This document shows positions 55,109 through 64,000 of a stretch of DNA of 64,000 bases, piece after piece. The translations under genes were made by a program, and so were the position numbers. Position 1 is the first letter of the stretch. Every line of letters starts with the position of its first letter. The notes beneath the pieces were generated by a model, which worked only from the letters and a program-made list of their open reading frames with translations, searched no databases and was not told where the DNA came from. The stretch comes from Streptomyces spinoverrucosus. GTDB lineage: Bacteria; Actinomycetota; Actinomycetes; Streptomycetales; Streptomycetaceae. The stretch is from contig NZ_JADPZX010000003.1 of assembly GCF_015712165.1 (NCBI RefSeq), positions 392,832 to 456,831 of the forward strand, written 5' to 3'.

Positions 55109-56947
55109 ATGACGGACAGCAGAACGGAGAACACCGGCGCCAGTCGCGGCCTTGACGGTCCGGGCGGGCAGGCGCTGCCACCGCCGGGGGACCCGGCAGG
55201 TGTACTCGGGGAACAGCCGCTGGTCGCGCTGCGGGCACCTGCGGTACGCCGCCTGCTGGCGCTACGGGCCCAGGGAGGCCTTTCGCGGCAGCACGTGCGG
55301 CTGGCGGGGGAGTGCCTGGGGGCATCGGAGCGCACCGTGTGGCGGTGGCTGGCCGAGGCATCCCAGAGTCCGGCAGCGGCCGCGCACCCTGGAGCCCGCC
55401 ACACCGGCCGCTTCGAGATCACCTCGGAGATCCGGGTGTTGCTGGCGTACTGGCACGGCAACGCCTCCGCAGTCCACCGCCAGCTCCTGGCGCGCGCCCA
55501 GGCCGAGGCGGGAGGCGTACGCCCGCCGGTGTCCGGCGCTGCCGCGTCTGTGCCGCCGGACCCGGTGGCTGTTCCGGGCGGGGCGGACCTGCCGCAGGTG
55601 CCATTGCTGGATCCGGTCCCGTCGTTGTCGACGTTCCTGCGTGCGCTGCGCCGTGATCTGACGGCGGGGGAGCGCGCCGGCCTTGCCGTGGGACTGGAGG
55701 CAGCGCGGGCCCATGACGTGTTCGGCAAGCGGCCGGCGTCCTGGCGCAACTACGCCTGGGAGACCGACCACGTCCAGGCCCCGCTGCTGGTCGACGCCGA
55801 CGGCGACCTGGTGCGCCCGTGGATCACCTGGTTCATCGACACCTCCACCAAAGTCATCACCGGTACCGCGGTCACCCCGGGCCATCCCTCCCGCGCGTCG
55901 GTACTGGCCGGCTTGCGCGCCGCAGTGGTGCGGGACGAGCCCTACGGCCCGGCCGGGGGAGTGCCGGAGCAGGTGAGGATGGACCGGGGCAAGGACTTCC
56001 TGTCGGCCGCCGTCATCACCGCGCTCGGCGCGATGGGCGTGACGGTCAAGGACCTGCCCGCCTACAGTCCGCACCTGAAAGGAACGGTGGAAAACCTCAA
56101 CCGCGCCGCGGACCGGATGCTGTTCGCCGCCCTGCCCGGCTACACCGCCGGTCCCACCGGGCCCCGCTCGGGCCGCCGCGGACGCGCCGCCGGTTTCCAA
56201 AAGGCGGCATCCCCTCTGTCGTTCCAGGACTTCACCGCGGAGGTCCTGGAGTGGACAAACTGGTGGAACACCGCGCACCGCCCGAAATCTCTGTCAGGCC
56301 GTACACCGCTGGAGGCGTGGCAGGCCGATCCGACGCCTGTGACCGACATCCCCGCCGCCGACCTGTGGGCCTTCACCCTCGAGGACGACGGTCGACCTCG
56401 GAAACTGACCAGCCACGGCGTGAGCTGGCGTGGCCGCACCTACATCGCCGCGTGGATGACCGGCCAGGCCGGCCGCCAGGTCCGCGTGCGCTACATGCCG
56501 CACCACGACCACGAGATTGAGGTCTGCGACGCCAAGGGCCGCCACCTCGGTCCGGCGCACCTCGCGGACGCGGCCACCCCCGAGCAACTGCAGGCGCTGC
56601 GCGAAGCACGGGCGGAGCGCGCCCGGCGCCTGCGAGCCGATACGAAGGCCGCCGAACGCCTGCGCCGCCAGCGACTCGCCCCCACCACCAGCGCGAAGCC
56701 CGCCCAGCGGCTGGGAGCCGTCACGGCCGGCCAGGCCGACCGTGAACTCGCCGCCGATGACTACACCGACGTGGCACGGCTCGCACTGCCGGATCTGATC
56801 CCGCCCGCCCCACCCCCGGCGCACTGGCGCACCCCGCCCGCCCTGGCGGCCGGCACAAAGCCACCCCCGCCTGCTCCCGCTCCCGTCGACCCGCCGGTGG
56901 ACGCTCCGCTGGCATCTGGCACCGACCCCGCAGGAGACACCTGGTGA
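55109..56947 (+). CDS. tniA: TniA-type DDE transposase
   Basis: A 612-residue Mu/TniA-type transposase that cuts and joins transposon ends. An N-terminal helix-turn-helix region (about 35-90, QHVRLAGECLGASERTVWRW) is followed by the rve catalytic core with Asp in YAWETDHVQAPLL (about D220), Asp in VRMDRGKDFLS (about D292) and Glu in LKGTVENLNRA (about E328), a D,D35E spacing. A Mu-type beta-barrel C-terminus (about 420-510, LTSHGVSWRGRTYIAAWMTG) and a basic helix rich in Arg (about 530-560) follow. The Pro-rich tail probably contacts TniB. Its stop overlaps the tniB start as GTGA. Full length and intact. Confidence 0.92.
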   Translation: MTDSRTENTGASRGLDGPGGQALPPPGDPAGVLGEQPLVALRAPAVRRLLALRAQGGLSRQHVRLAGECLGASERTVWRWLAEASQSPAAAAHPGARHTGRFEITSEIRVLLAYWHGNASAVHRQLLARAQAEAGGVRPPVSGAAASVPPDPVAVPGGADLPQVPLLDPVPSLSTFLRALRRDLTAGERAGLAVGLEAARAHDVFGKRPASWRNYAWETDHVQAPLLVDADGDLVRPWITWFIDTSTKVITGTAVTPGHPSRASVLAGLRAAVVRDEPYGPAGGVPEQVRMDRGKDFLSAAVITALGAMGVTVKDLPAYSPHLKGTVENLNRAADRMLFAALPGYTAGPTGPRSGRRGRAAGFQKAASPLSFQDFTAEVLEWTNWWNTAHRPKSLSGRTPLEAWQADPTPVTDIPAADLWAFTLEDDGRPRKLTSHGVSWRGRTYIAAWMTGQAGRQVRVRYMPHHDHEIEVCDAKGRHLGPAHLADAATPEQLQALREARAERARRLRADTKAAERLRRQRLAPTTSAKPAQRLGAVTAGQADRELAADDYTDVARLALPDLIPPAPPPAHWRTPPALAAGTKPPPPAPAPVDPPVDAPLASGTDPAGDTW

Positions 56948-57687
56948 CCGCGGCCGCCTACCAGTACGTTGACCTGCCCGACGCGGCCGTCGTCACCACC
57001 CGGGCCCTGCTGGCCGCGCGGGAGAACATCACGGACACCGTCGCCGCGCGCGCGATGATGTGCATCCACGGCGGCGCCGGCTTCGGCAAGACCCTCGCGG
57101 TCAACACCTGCCTGCACGAACTCGAACCCGGCGAGGACGTCCGCCGGGTCACTTTCCGCGCCCGCCCCACCGCCCGCGCCGTGCGCTACGAACTGTTCAC
57201 CGCCCTCGACCTGCCCGGCGAACCACCGCGCCATCCCAGCGAGTTCGACCGCCTGCTGAAGAACGCCCTGGCCGAACACCCCCGCACCTTCCTCGTCGAC
57301 GAGGCCCAGTGGCTCAACGGCGAGGCCTTCGAATACTTCCGCTACCTCTGGGACGAACCCACCACCCGCTTCGCGGTCGTCTTCGTCGGCGGCGAGGGCT
57401 GCCACACCGTGCTGCGCCGCGAACCGATGCTCTCCTCCCGCGTCTTCATCTGGCAGCACTTCACCCGCCTCACCCCCGACGAAGTCCAGCAGGTCATCCC
57501 CCTGTTCCACCCGGTCTGGGCCGACGCCGACCCCGACGACATCGCTTTCGCCGACAGCCACGCCGCACACGGCAACTTCCGCGCCTGGGCCCAGCTGACC
57601 GCCCACACCCGCACCGCGCTCGCCCGCACTGGCCGGCCCCGGGCGGACCGGGAACTGCTGCGCTGGGCCTTCAGCCGCCTGGCATGA
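56944..57687 (+). CDS. tniB: TniB/TnsC-type AAA+ ATPase
   Basis: A 247-residue ATPase that selects target DNA and stimulates the transposase. The start is GTG coupled to tniA (4-bp overlap). Walker A is HGGAGFGKT (about 42-50), Walker B is TFLVDEAQWL (about 115-124), sensor 1 lies in VVFVGGEG, and VIPLFHPVWADADPDDIAFA precedes the C-terminal helical lid HAAHGNFRAWAQLTAHTRTA. It lacks the extra DNA-binding region of the fusion protein encoded upstream, so this locus has two TnsC-like ATPases, one free and one with its own DNA-binding domain. The next gene starts in an ATGA overlap. Confidence 0.92.
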   Translation: MTAAAYQYVDLPDAAVVTTRALLAARENITDTVAARAMMCIHGGAGFGKTLAVNTCLHELEPGEDVRRVTFRARPTARAVRYELFTALDLPGEPPRHPSEFDRLLKNALAEHPRTFLVDEAQWLNGEAFEYFRYLWDEPTTRFAVVFVGGEGCHTVLRREPMLSSRVFIWQHFTRLTPDEVQQVIPLFHPVWADADPDDIAFADSHAAHGNFRAWAQLTAHTRTALARTGRPRADRELLRWAFSRLA

Positions 57688-58798
57688 CCACCACCCGCCG
57701 CACCCCGCCGCCCGTCACCGTCGTCATCGACCGCAACGATGACGCACTCCACACCCACACCGCCCTGGCAGCCCACGATCCCGCCGCCGGCCGGATCACC
57801 CTGCACCCCGGGCCGGGCACCACCAGCGACACCGCTCTCGCCCACGACCTCCTCGCAGCCCTGGGCAAACCGCCGTTACTGCCAGGCCGCTTCCCCGCAG
57901 GCCGACAGCCAGCATGGGAGGCCGCCATCGCTTGGATCGCGGCCCTGCCCATCACCCGGCTGACCGTCCTGCGCGCCCACCGGCTCACCTCTCGCCGCGC
58001 CGAACGTCTCCTGCACTTGCGCGCCTTCACCGCATCGGCCTGACTCTGGTCTGCCACCGCCCCCACCTGCCCGCGGCCCTGCATCAGGCCCTGCAGAGGG
58101 TCGACCACACCGTCACCACCGACTTCCAGGCCGCCCGCCGCCACTGCTACGGCACCCCGGCCGCCGTACCCCCGCCCGCGGACGAACCCGGCCAGTTGGC
58201 AGATCGGTGGCTTACCCTGCCCGCGCTGGACCGCCTCGTCTCCTACGACAGCCCCGTCTCCTGCACTGCCCCGTGCACACCGCCACCGATCACCTTCCGG
58301 CACCGCCCGCCACCCACACCCCTCACCCAGCAGACAGCCCGGGGAGCCGTCCGACGTCTGGCCGCCGCGACCGCCCACCCCCGCCTGGCCGCAGCCCTTG
58401 CCGCCACGCTATTCACCGGCGCCTCCTTCCAGCAGCTCGCCACCGCCCGCCCCGGCGACTACGACGACGCCGCGGCTACCCTGGCCCTGCATGACCGCGC
58501 CCGCTACACCGACGGCTGCGCCACCCACCCCGTGCCCCCGTGGGCACGCTTCTTCCTGAAGGCCGCCGTGCGCTTCGCCCGGCTCGCGCCCGGCCAGGAC
58601 CAGCATCTGCTGGCCGCCCCCCATGACCGCACTCACCTGCTGCGCGTGGCGGAGACAGCCAGGCTGCGCCCGCCGCAGCCGCCCGTCGGCCAGCGCATCG
58701 GCCCTGCCGGCCGCATCCAGTGGGACTGGCGCGAGTGTAAGGAAGCACAGCGCTACGACGCGATGCTGACACGGCGCCGGGCCTCGTCCCCGCCTTGA
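57684..58798 (+). pseudogene. Unrecognised transposon gene in two frames (119-codon ORF plus about 255-codon continuation)
   Basis: The 5' part (57684-58043) starts at an ATGA overlap with tniB and encodes 119 residues beginning MTTTRRTPPPVTVVIDRNDD and ending TRLTVLRAHRLTSRRAERLL. Without a gap the -1 frame continues with RIGLTLVCHRPHLPAALHQA to 58798, including AVRRLAAATAHPRLAAALAA, TGASFQQLATARPGDYDDAA and PVPPWARFFLKAAVRFARLA. The latter region recalls the helix/strand order of tyrosine-recombinase C-terminal domains, but the catalytic RHRY set is not evident. The two parts probably form one about-370-residue protein interrupted by a one-base shift near 58030. Position suggests a fourth transposition factor. 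Confidence 0.6.
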
Positions 58799-58871
58799 GG
58801 CCGGACCATGGCCCCGATCCCTCACGGGGGAAGGGAGTGGTGCTGCGCGCTACGGCGGGCCGGGGGAGCGA

Positions 58872-59425
58872 TCAGCAGATGGTGAACTCGGCGAACTCCA
58901 CGTCGGTGAAGGCGATCCCCAGGCCGTGGCCACGCCGGCCTCCGTCCCGGAAGTAGGCGTGCCCCAGCGCGCGGGCGAGGATCACCATCTGCTGTTGCTC
59001 GCCCGCGCCGGCATCGCGGGCGGCGAACAGTTCGCGGGCCACCTCTCCCGACAGGTACTGGGTGATCAGCCTTACCCGCGGGTCGTCCGACGAGCCTGCC
59101 GGAGCGGCGAATCCGAACCGCGCCCTGGTGTAGAGGACAAAGCCGTCGGTCTGGGCCCGGACCCGCTGGCGGGCCCGCACCCGAGGCTGCCAGCGTGCCC
59201 TGACGGCCTCATCGATCATCCCCGCGTGCACTGGACTGGGTTGGCGGCGCATTCCCGATCTGGTGGTGGTCCACCGCTGCACCGTGCGCTGGGAGATCCC
59301 CAGAAGGACGGCCACCTTCTTCGTGGAGCCCTTTTCCGTCCTGAGCAGGAAACGGACAGCGGCGTCGCCAGTAGGCACGGGACGGCTCAGCAACGCTCGC
59401 TCAAGCCCCTGACGATCTCACCCAT
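58872..59425 (-). pseudogene. tpg: Telomere terminal protein Tpg homologue, divergent copy, with 5' frameshift
   Basis: Tpg is the protein covalently linked to the 5' ends of linear Streptomyces DNA. This copy has RTEKGSTKKVAVLLGISQRT then VQRWTTTRSG (helix-turn-helix), RWQPRVRARQRV, FVLYTRARFGFAAPAGSSDD and a C-terminus GHAYFRDGGRRGHGLGIAFT, all matching Tpg in order. GGGAGG precedes an ATG at 59425 whose frame (MGEIVRG) must shift one base in a four-G run (59406-59409) to reach ERALLSRPVPTGDAAVR. With that base restored the protein has 184 residues, the family length. A shortened form could start at TTG 59393. It faces away from tap and differs substantially from the second tpg. Confidence 0.8.
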
Positions 59426-59642
59426 GCCTGCCTCCCGAGCGTTCTACCACCGCGATGGCTGCCGCACACCGGCCGTCTGTACTCCCAGATTTCTCACGCC
59501 AAGCCGCTCCCTCCGGCCAGTTCGGGCATCGCCAGGACACCACTGCGGATCCTCGGATAAAGGATCTGCAGCAACCCGAGCTCCAGGACCTCTTCCGGCG
59601 GTCACCGTGCACTCCAACCGATGTTTACGCTATCCGTACGCA

Positions 59643-59670
59643 TTTGGTACGCGAAACGTGCGCCTATAGT
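59643..59670 (+). promoter_or_regulatory. Candidate promoter of tap
   Basis: TTTGGT at 59643 and TATAGT at 59665-59670, 16 bp apart, lie 26 bp before the tap start codon. AGGAGG at 59685-59690 is the ribosome-binding site, six bases before ATG. The intergenic region also holds CGTACG-type short palindromes. Confidence 0.45.
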
Positions 59671-59696
59671 TAGGGTTGCGGAGCAGGAGGTGCTCC

Positions 59697-61951
59697 ATGC
59701 CTGAGCTGTTCGACGCGGTCGATGCGCTGGTCGCGTCCCGCTCTGCACTGCCGCCACCGGCGGAGCGCAAGCGGCTGCGCGCCGCGCATGGCCTGACCCT
59801 GGATGAGGTGGCCGAAGCACTGCAGGTGCGGCGCGCAACGGTCAGCGGCTGGGAGGCCGGTAAGACCGAGCCCAGGCCGCCGGAGCGTGACGCGTACGCG
59901 CGCCTGCTCGCCAAGCTCGCGGAGCTCTACCCCGCCGACTCCAACTCTGCGGCGGCCGCTGAGGACACGGCTGTTCCGAAGACCTTCGCGCATGTTCCCG
60001 CCCCGGTTCCGGAAGCGCGGCTCGTATCCACAGCTCCGGCCTCCGAGGCTGCGGACATGACCGCCGAACACAACACCCAGACCCGCTTCACCACCAACGC
60101 TGCTGCTCCGGAGGGCGCGTCGCGTCCGGTGGCCATGCCCAGGCCATCGTCGACGTCGCGCCGCCCGGCCGGGCGGAAGGCCGCCCCGGCGAACACTCCG
60201 GCCGGCAGCGCGGACCCGCGCTTCGTCAACGGTCCGCTCGCGGTCGTCGACGTGGATGACGACGGCCAGGTCCTCGCGCACTGCGTCGGCGGCTTGGTCC
60301 TGGACGTGCCCGCCAAGTCCCTTCCGTCTCTGGTCGACTGGACCTTGAAAGAGGCCCGGCTCGGGCAGCCGAAACTGTCCGGCCCGGGCAAGGACGCCGA
60401 CCCGCTGCTCGTCCTCACCCAAGCCGCGGTGGAGCGCTATGGCTTGCCGGTCGCCCTCACCGAAGAAGAGCGGCTCGCCGGGCGGATCCCGGAGGGCCAC
60501 AAGGCCGTCAAGCAGCTGGCCCGCGCGGAGTGGAAGCTGACCAAGAGGGGTTTCGGGCCGTGGGCGCGGATCTACCGCCCGGCCAAGGGCTCGGAGCGGG
60601 CCTGCGTGCAGCTGTGCATTCCGTCGTGGCACGCGCTGGACTCCCGTCACTGGGCGGGGCCGGGCAGCTGGCCCCGGCGGAACTGGCCCGGATCCTGGGC
60701 GTGTTCGCGTCCCGGGTGATGACGCCGCGCGGCTCCACCGCCGTCACGGGCCTGGAGCTGATGACCGCGCTGCACCCGCCGACCCACGCCGTGCGTGACG
60801 AGGCCACCGGCGGCTTCAGGAAGTCGGAGACTAAGACGCCGGGCTCGCTGGGCGAAGATCCGGTCGACTGCGCGCCGTGCGAGGCCCCCGACGGGCACCC
60901 GCTGCTCAAGGACTTGCCCCGCTTCCACGTCCGCGGCCCGGGCGAGAAGCTGTTCGAGGAGGCCTTCGACTGGGCGCGCCCGCTCACCGACGCCGAATGC
61001 ATGCGCCGCAACCTGGTCGGCCTGGACGTCAACATGGCGTTCGCGGCCGGGGCCAACGGCCTGGTCGTCGGCCTGGGCGAGCCAACCCGTGTGAAGGCGC
61101 CGGTGTTCGATGCGAAGCTCCCGGGGAGCTGGCTGGTCGACCTGTCCCACGTCGACCTGTCGAGGGTGAAGGTCGCCAAGGACAAGTGGGCGGAGCTGGA
61201 CGCGAGTCTGCTGCCCAGCCCGTTCACGCCGAAGGGCGAGCGCCCTGAGGGGTCGGCCTGGTACGCGACGCCGACGGTGGCGTACGCGGTGGAGCTGGGC
61301 TACGAGGTGCGCCCGATGGAGGCGTGGGTGCGCTACGAGAACGGCCGTTACCTGGACGGCTGGTACAACCGGCTGCGGGACGCGTTCCTCGCCACGATGG
61401 CCGACCTCGGCGTGCACGCCGACATGGCGCCGGCCGACTTCCTGGCGGCGATGGACGGCTGGCGCGGGCGGGACCCGCAGCTGGCGATCGTCGTGGACGC
61501 GGTCAAGGCGACGGTCAAGGGCGGCCTGGGCAAGCTGCGCGAGCGCCCGCGCGGGGAGGGCTGGAAGCCCGGCGAGCCGTGGCGGGCCCTGTCCCGCCCG
61601 ACCTGGCGGCCGGACATCCGCGCGGCGGTCATCTCCCGCACGCGGACCAATCTCCACCGCAAGATCGTCAAGCATGCGGCATTCACCGGCCAGTACCCAG
61701 TAGCGATCCTGTCCGACTGCGTTGTGTACGCGGCCGACGGCGAGAGCCCGCTGGACTTCCTGCCCTACCGGGACGGCAAGCCGCTGCCCGGCGGCTTCAA
61801 GCTCGGTATCAACCCGGGCCTGGTCAAGCACGAGGGCACCCAGACTGTCCTGTGGGGCGAAGAGGTCCGCGAGCGCTTCAACGCTCCGGAGCTCAACCTC
61901 GCCCGGTACATCAAGGACGGCACCGTCACCGACCAGGACACCGGAGAGTAG
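59697..61951 (+). pseudogene. tap: Telomere-associated protein Tap, one-base frameshift
   Basis: Tap binds the telomeric 3' overhang and recruits Tpg for end patching. The N-terminal part has an XRE helix-turn-helix (LRAAHGLTLDEVAEALQVRR, VSGWEAGKTEPRPPER), a Pro/Ala linker and the conserved FVNGPLAVVDVDDDGQVLAH. The first frame ends shortly after LCIPSWHALDSRHW. From near 60652 the second frame continues GGAGQLAPAELARILGVFAS, GSTAVTGLELMTALHPPTHA and NLVGLDVNMAFAAGANGLVV to NLARYIKDGTVTDQ. Adding one G in the TGGGCGGGG stretch joins both into 751 codons, near the usual Tap size. The stop is ten bases before the second tpg, the standard tap-tpg operon order. Confidence 0.88.
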
Positions 61952-61961
61952 GCAGACCGCG

Positions 61962-62520
61962 ATGAGCCTGTTCGGCAACGGCCTGGACGCCGCGGTGCAG
62001 AAGGCGTTCACCCGCCCGGCGCCCAAGAGCGCGGGCGCACAGATGCGCTACCTGGTCAAGCAGCTCAAGGGCACCAAGGCCGTCGCCCAGATACTGCGCA
62101 TCTCCCAGCGCACCGTCGAGCGGTACGTGAAGGACCAGTTCAAGAAGCCGCGCCCTGACCTCGCCGCCCGCCTGGAGACCGAGGTGAAGAAGCGGTGGCA
62201 GCCACAGATCCGCGCCAAAGCCCGGCTGCAGGCGGCCACCACCGGCGGCATCGTCATCGACACCCGCGCCCGCATCGGCTACACCGCGCCGATCGGGTCG
62301 ACGGACGAGGACCGGCTCCGGCACCTGACCCGTCGCCCTGCCGCCGCAGTACGCCGCCCGCCTCTTCGACGCCCAGGAGCAGGGCGCCACCGACCAGCAG
62401 CTCCAGCAGATCGCCGCCGAAGCACTCAAGGAGGTGTACTTCCAGGACCACGGCCGCCGCGCCGGCCAGCTGGAGGATGTCCGCTTCACCGACATCGCGC
62501 ACTTGGAGTTCGACCTTTGA
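61962..62520 (+). pseudogene. tpg: Telomere terminal protein Tpg, one-base frameshift
   Basis: A typical Tpg following tap by ten bases. It starts MSLFGNGLDAAVQKAFTRPA, with helix-turn-helix AVAQILRISQRTVERYVKDQ, KKRWQPQIRAKARLQAATTG and TRARIGYTAPIGSTDEDRLR. An extra C in CGCCCTG near 62336 shifts the frame. Removing it gives LPPQYAARLFDAQEQGATDQ, EVYFQDHGRRAGQLEDVRFT and the end AHLEFDL, 185 residues in total, the normal length. The product would be priming and end protein of a linear replicon. If the shift is a sequencing error, the gene is functional. Confidence 0.88.
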
Positions 62521-62851
62521 CCCACCGTCGCCTGGAAATCCGGGGCAGGTTGCTGTGGTCGGGACCACGGCGTACGGGCTTCGGCGGGGCTTCCGTGCCG
62601 TGCTGCCATCAGTGCGGCGGCGTCAGGCGAGGGACGTCGGCGAGGGAGAGGTCGGGTCGGGGGCGATGCCAGCGTGCAGGGTGGCGCCACCGGCCGGAGG
62701 CACACCCGGTCCTCATCGACGGAGGCCAGGGCCCTGAACCCGTCCCATTTGGGTTATGCGCTGTTGAGCTGTCCACGGCTATCGGCCAGCGTCATGTCGA
62801 TCACAGGGTGGCGGGTGCACTTCACCCGGCGAGACCTCGCGTGGCCGGGAA
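62521..62851. other. Spacer downstream of tpg
   Basis: No recognised gene or RNA. Frames are short and inconsistent. Confidence 0.4.
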
Positions 62852-62995
62852 GTGAGCCCATTCATACGGGAGTTCAATGCGCTGTTCGACGGTCTGGATC
62901 AGCGGCTGGATGACCTGGGCGTGCCCGAAGGTCAGCCGTTCCTGATCAGTCCGGCGGCCGAGTACGACCTCGCCTTGCGGCCCGGCCGGCGTGGT
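62852..62995 (+). pseudogene. Integrase-like N-terminal fragment
   Basis: GTG start; reads SPFIREFNALFDGLDQRLDD and PEGQPFLISPAAEYDLAL, like an internal stretch of Streptomyces site-specific integrases. It then loses the frame. No catalytic region. Confidence 0.45.
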
Positions 62996-63034
62996 CGCGG
63001 GCCGGCCGCTGTGAAGGGACGGGAGACCGGGTGG

Positions 63035-63406
63035 TCAGAAGGAATAGGGCCCGAACCGGCCCCACATGATGACCGCGGCGACGATGAGCAGGATCGCGTT
63101 GAACCCGATGGCCTGCGGCTCCTTGCGGCGGGCGTGGAGGCCCATGGCCAGGACCATGATCACAGCCAGGCCGGTGGCGGCCAGCGGGGTGAGCACGGTG
63201 GCGATGTCGAAAGCGCCCGGCAGGATCAGCCCGAGGGCGCCGGCGAGTTCGGCGACGCCGATCAGACGCACCACGGGTGTCGAGACGTCACTGACCCACG
63301 GCAGCTGGGACATGAGCTTTTCGCGGGGCTGGGTGGACTTGGTGACGCCGGCCGCGACGAACAACGCGGCGAGGACGCCCTGCAGGATCCACACGAACAC
63401 GTTCAT
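63035..63406 (-). CDS. DoxX-like membrane protein
   Basis: A 123-residue protein with four hydrophobic segments: VWILQGVLAALFVAAGVTK, VVRLIGVAELAGALGLILPG, LTPLAATGLAVIMVLAMGL and FNAILLIVAAVIMWGRFG. The GVTK and GVAELAGALGLILPG motifs are typical of DoxX/DoxD-like proteins. ATG start. It is often found next to short-chain dehydrogenases or redox genes, as here. The molecular role of stand-alone DoxX proteins is not settled. Confidence 0.85.
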   Translation of the reverse strand: MNVFVWILQGVLAALFVAAGVTKSTQPREKLMSQLPWVSDVSTPVVRLIGVAELAGALGLILPGAFDIATVLTPLAATGLAVIMVLAMGLHARRKEPQAIGFNAILLIVAAVIMWGRFGPYSF

Positions 63407-63491
63407 CGGAGCGGAGACCTTCTTCTTCGGATCCGCCGCGGCGGATGAGGAGTGATCGGGTCAGGCTTCCACGGGGGAGAGCTGGGAGGCG

Positions 63492-64000
63492 TCAGCCGGT
63501 GAAGACGCGCTCGGCTTCGTCGCGCTGGGTGTGCAGGTCCCAGTAGAGAGGGGCGATGTCCTCGGCCTCGGCGGTCGGGATTTCGGGAGGGCCGCCCGCG
63601 CCGATCCACACGCCGATGGCGACGTGCGCGGCCTGGATACCGGTGCCGGCCAGCTCCTTGTGCAGGTTGAGCGCCCAGTTGCGCAGCGCCGCCTGGGCGG
63701 GTTGACGTTGCCGAGCATCGGGATGGGGTCGACCGAGCCGGCGCCGTTGGTGAAGAGCAGGGTGCCCGCGCCGGCCTCACGCATCGCGGGCAGGACGGCC
63801 TGGGTGGCGGTGATGGCGCTGTTGAGCAGGAAGTCGATCCATCCCTGTACATCGGAGGGGCTGGTCTGGGACGGGGAGGTGAGGTTCACGGAGGCGATGC
63901 TGGGAGCGGGGGAGTGCTCCAGGACGTCGATGCCGCCGAAGCGGGTGGCGGCGTCCTTGAGGGCCTGGGTCAGCGCGTCGTGGTCGCGCACGTCCGCCGG
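63492..64000 (-). pseudogene. Short-chain dehydrogenase (SDR), frameshifted and cut by the window edge
   Basis: Upstream frame: ALKDAATRFGGIDVLEHSPA, NSAITATQAVLPAMREAGAG and TLLFTNGAGSVDPIPMLGNV, the central part of an SDR fold with the SGxx-like strand; here the usual catalytic Ser region reads NGAGSV. Near 63698 one base is missing; the restored frame gives AQAALRNWALNLHKELAGTG, EAEDIAPLYWDLHTQRDEAE and ends VFTG. The 5' end, with the NAD-binding loop, lies beyond the window. Confidence 0.75.

Noticed and set aside
53599..55749. 716-codon minus-strand open frame across the AAA fusion and tniA start
   Set aside because: Arg/Pro/Thr-rich shadow spanning two real plus-strand genes.
57060..58043. 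327-codon plus-strand frame inside tniB
   Set aside because: Arg/Pro-rich alternate frame; only its last part (from 57684) corresponds to a separate supported ORF.

Overview
The window reads as part of a Streptomyces linear replicon, most likely a chromosome arm or a large linear plasmid. Evidence: GC is very high throughout with strong third-position GC bias; many gene families are typically streptomycete (VanW protein, SpoIIE-type phosphatase, Ser/Thr kinase with a YVTN propeller, DUF6192/RacP pair); and the right end carries tap and two tpg genes, the telomere-maintenance genes of linear Streptomyces replicons.

Layout. 0-13.3 kb is a fairly orderly carbohydrate locus: a partial AI-2E-type permease, a decayed methyltransferase, a secreted GH5 glycanase, then a leftward operon (ABC binding lipoprotein, two permeases, GH38 alpha-mannosidase, GH2 beta-galactosidase) with a LacI-type regulator facing away from it and operator-like palindromes between. 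There is no ABC ATPase, so a shared ATPase of the MsiK type is expected. A VanW protein, an intact IS701-family element with a CTAG target duplication and a SpoIIE phosphatase follow (13.5-18.2 kb). A secreted GH29 fucosidase (19.7-22.2 kb) lies between two IS5 remnants.

22-44 kb is an insertion-sequence graveyard: IS5, IS110, IS1380, IS256, Mu-type transposase and tyrosine-integrase fragments, with some intact genes between. The most notable is a short threonyl-tRNA synthetase preceded by a small ORF with three consecutive Thr codons and a perfect 14-bp hairpin, which looks like an attenuator. Others are a kinase with a seven-repeat YVTN propeller, a PadR regulator with a perfect operator next to an acyl-CoA dehydrogenase, an intact IS3 element, and a TetR/DUF2867 operon. 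A few degenerate type I-E-like CRISPR repeats lie near 28.8 and 32.2 kb.

44-51 kb holds a zinc-ribbon ORF, a DUF6192 gene and a RacP-like gene cut by an IS5 element, then an erythromycin-esterase-like protein, a SnoaL-like protein, a broken PIN-domain gene and a septum-formation-type lipoprotein. 51-59 kb is a Tn5053/Tn7-like transposition region: TniQ plus a TniB tail on the minus strand; on the plus strand an unusual fusion of a TniA-like DNA-binding region to a TniB-like AAA+ ATPase, then TniA (D,D35E), TniB and an unrecognised, frameshifted gene. 58.9-62.5 kb has divergent tpg and tap-tpg units. All three telomere genes carry a single-base frameshift, and repairing each restores a plausible full length. 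An integrase fragment, a DoxX protein and a frameshifted SDR gene end the window.
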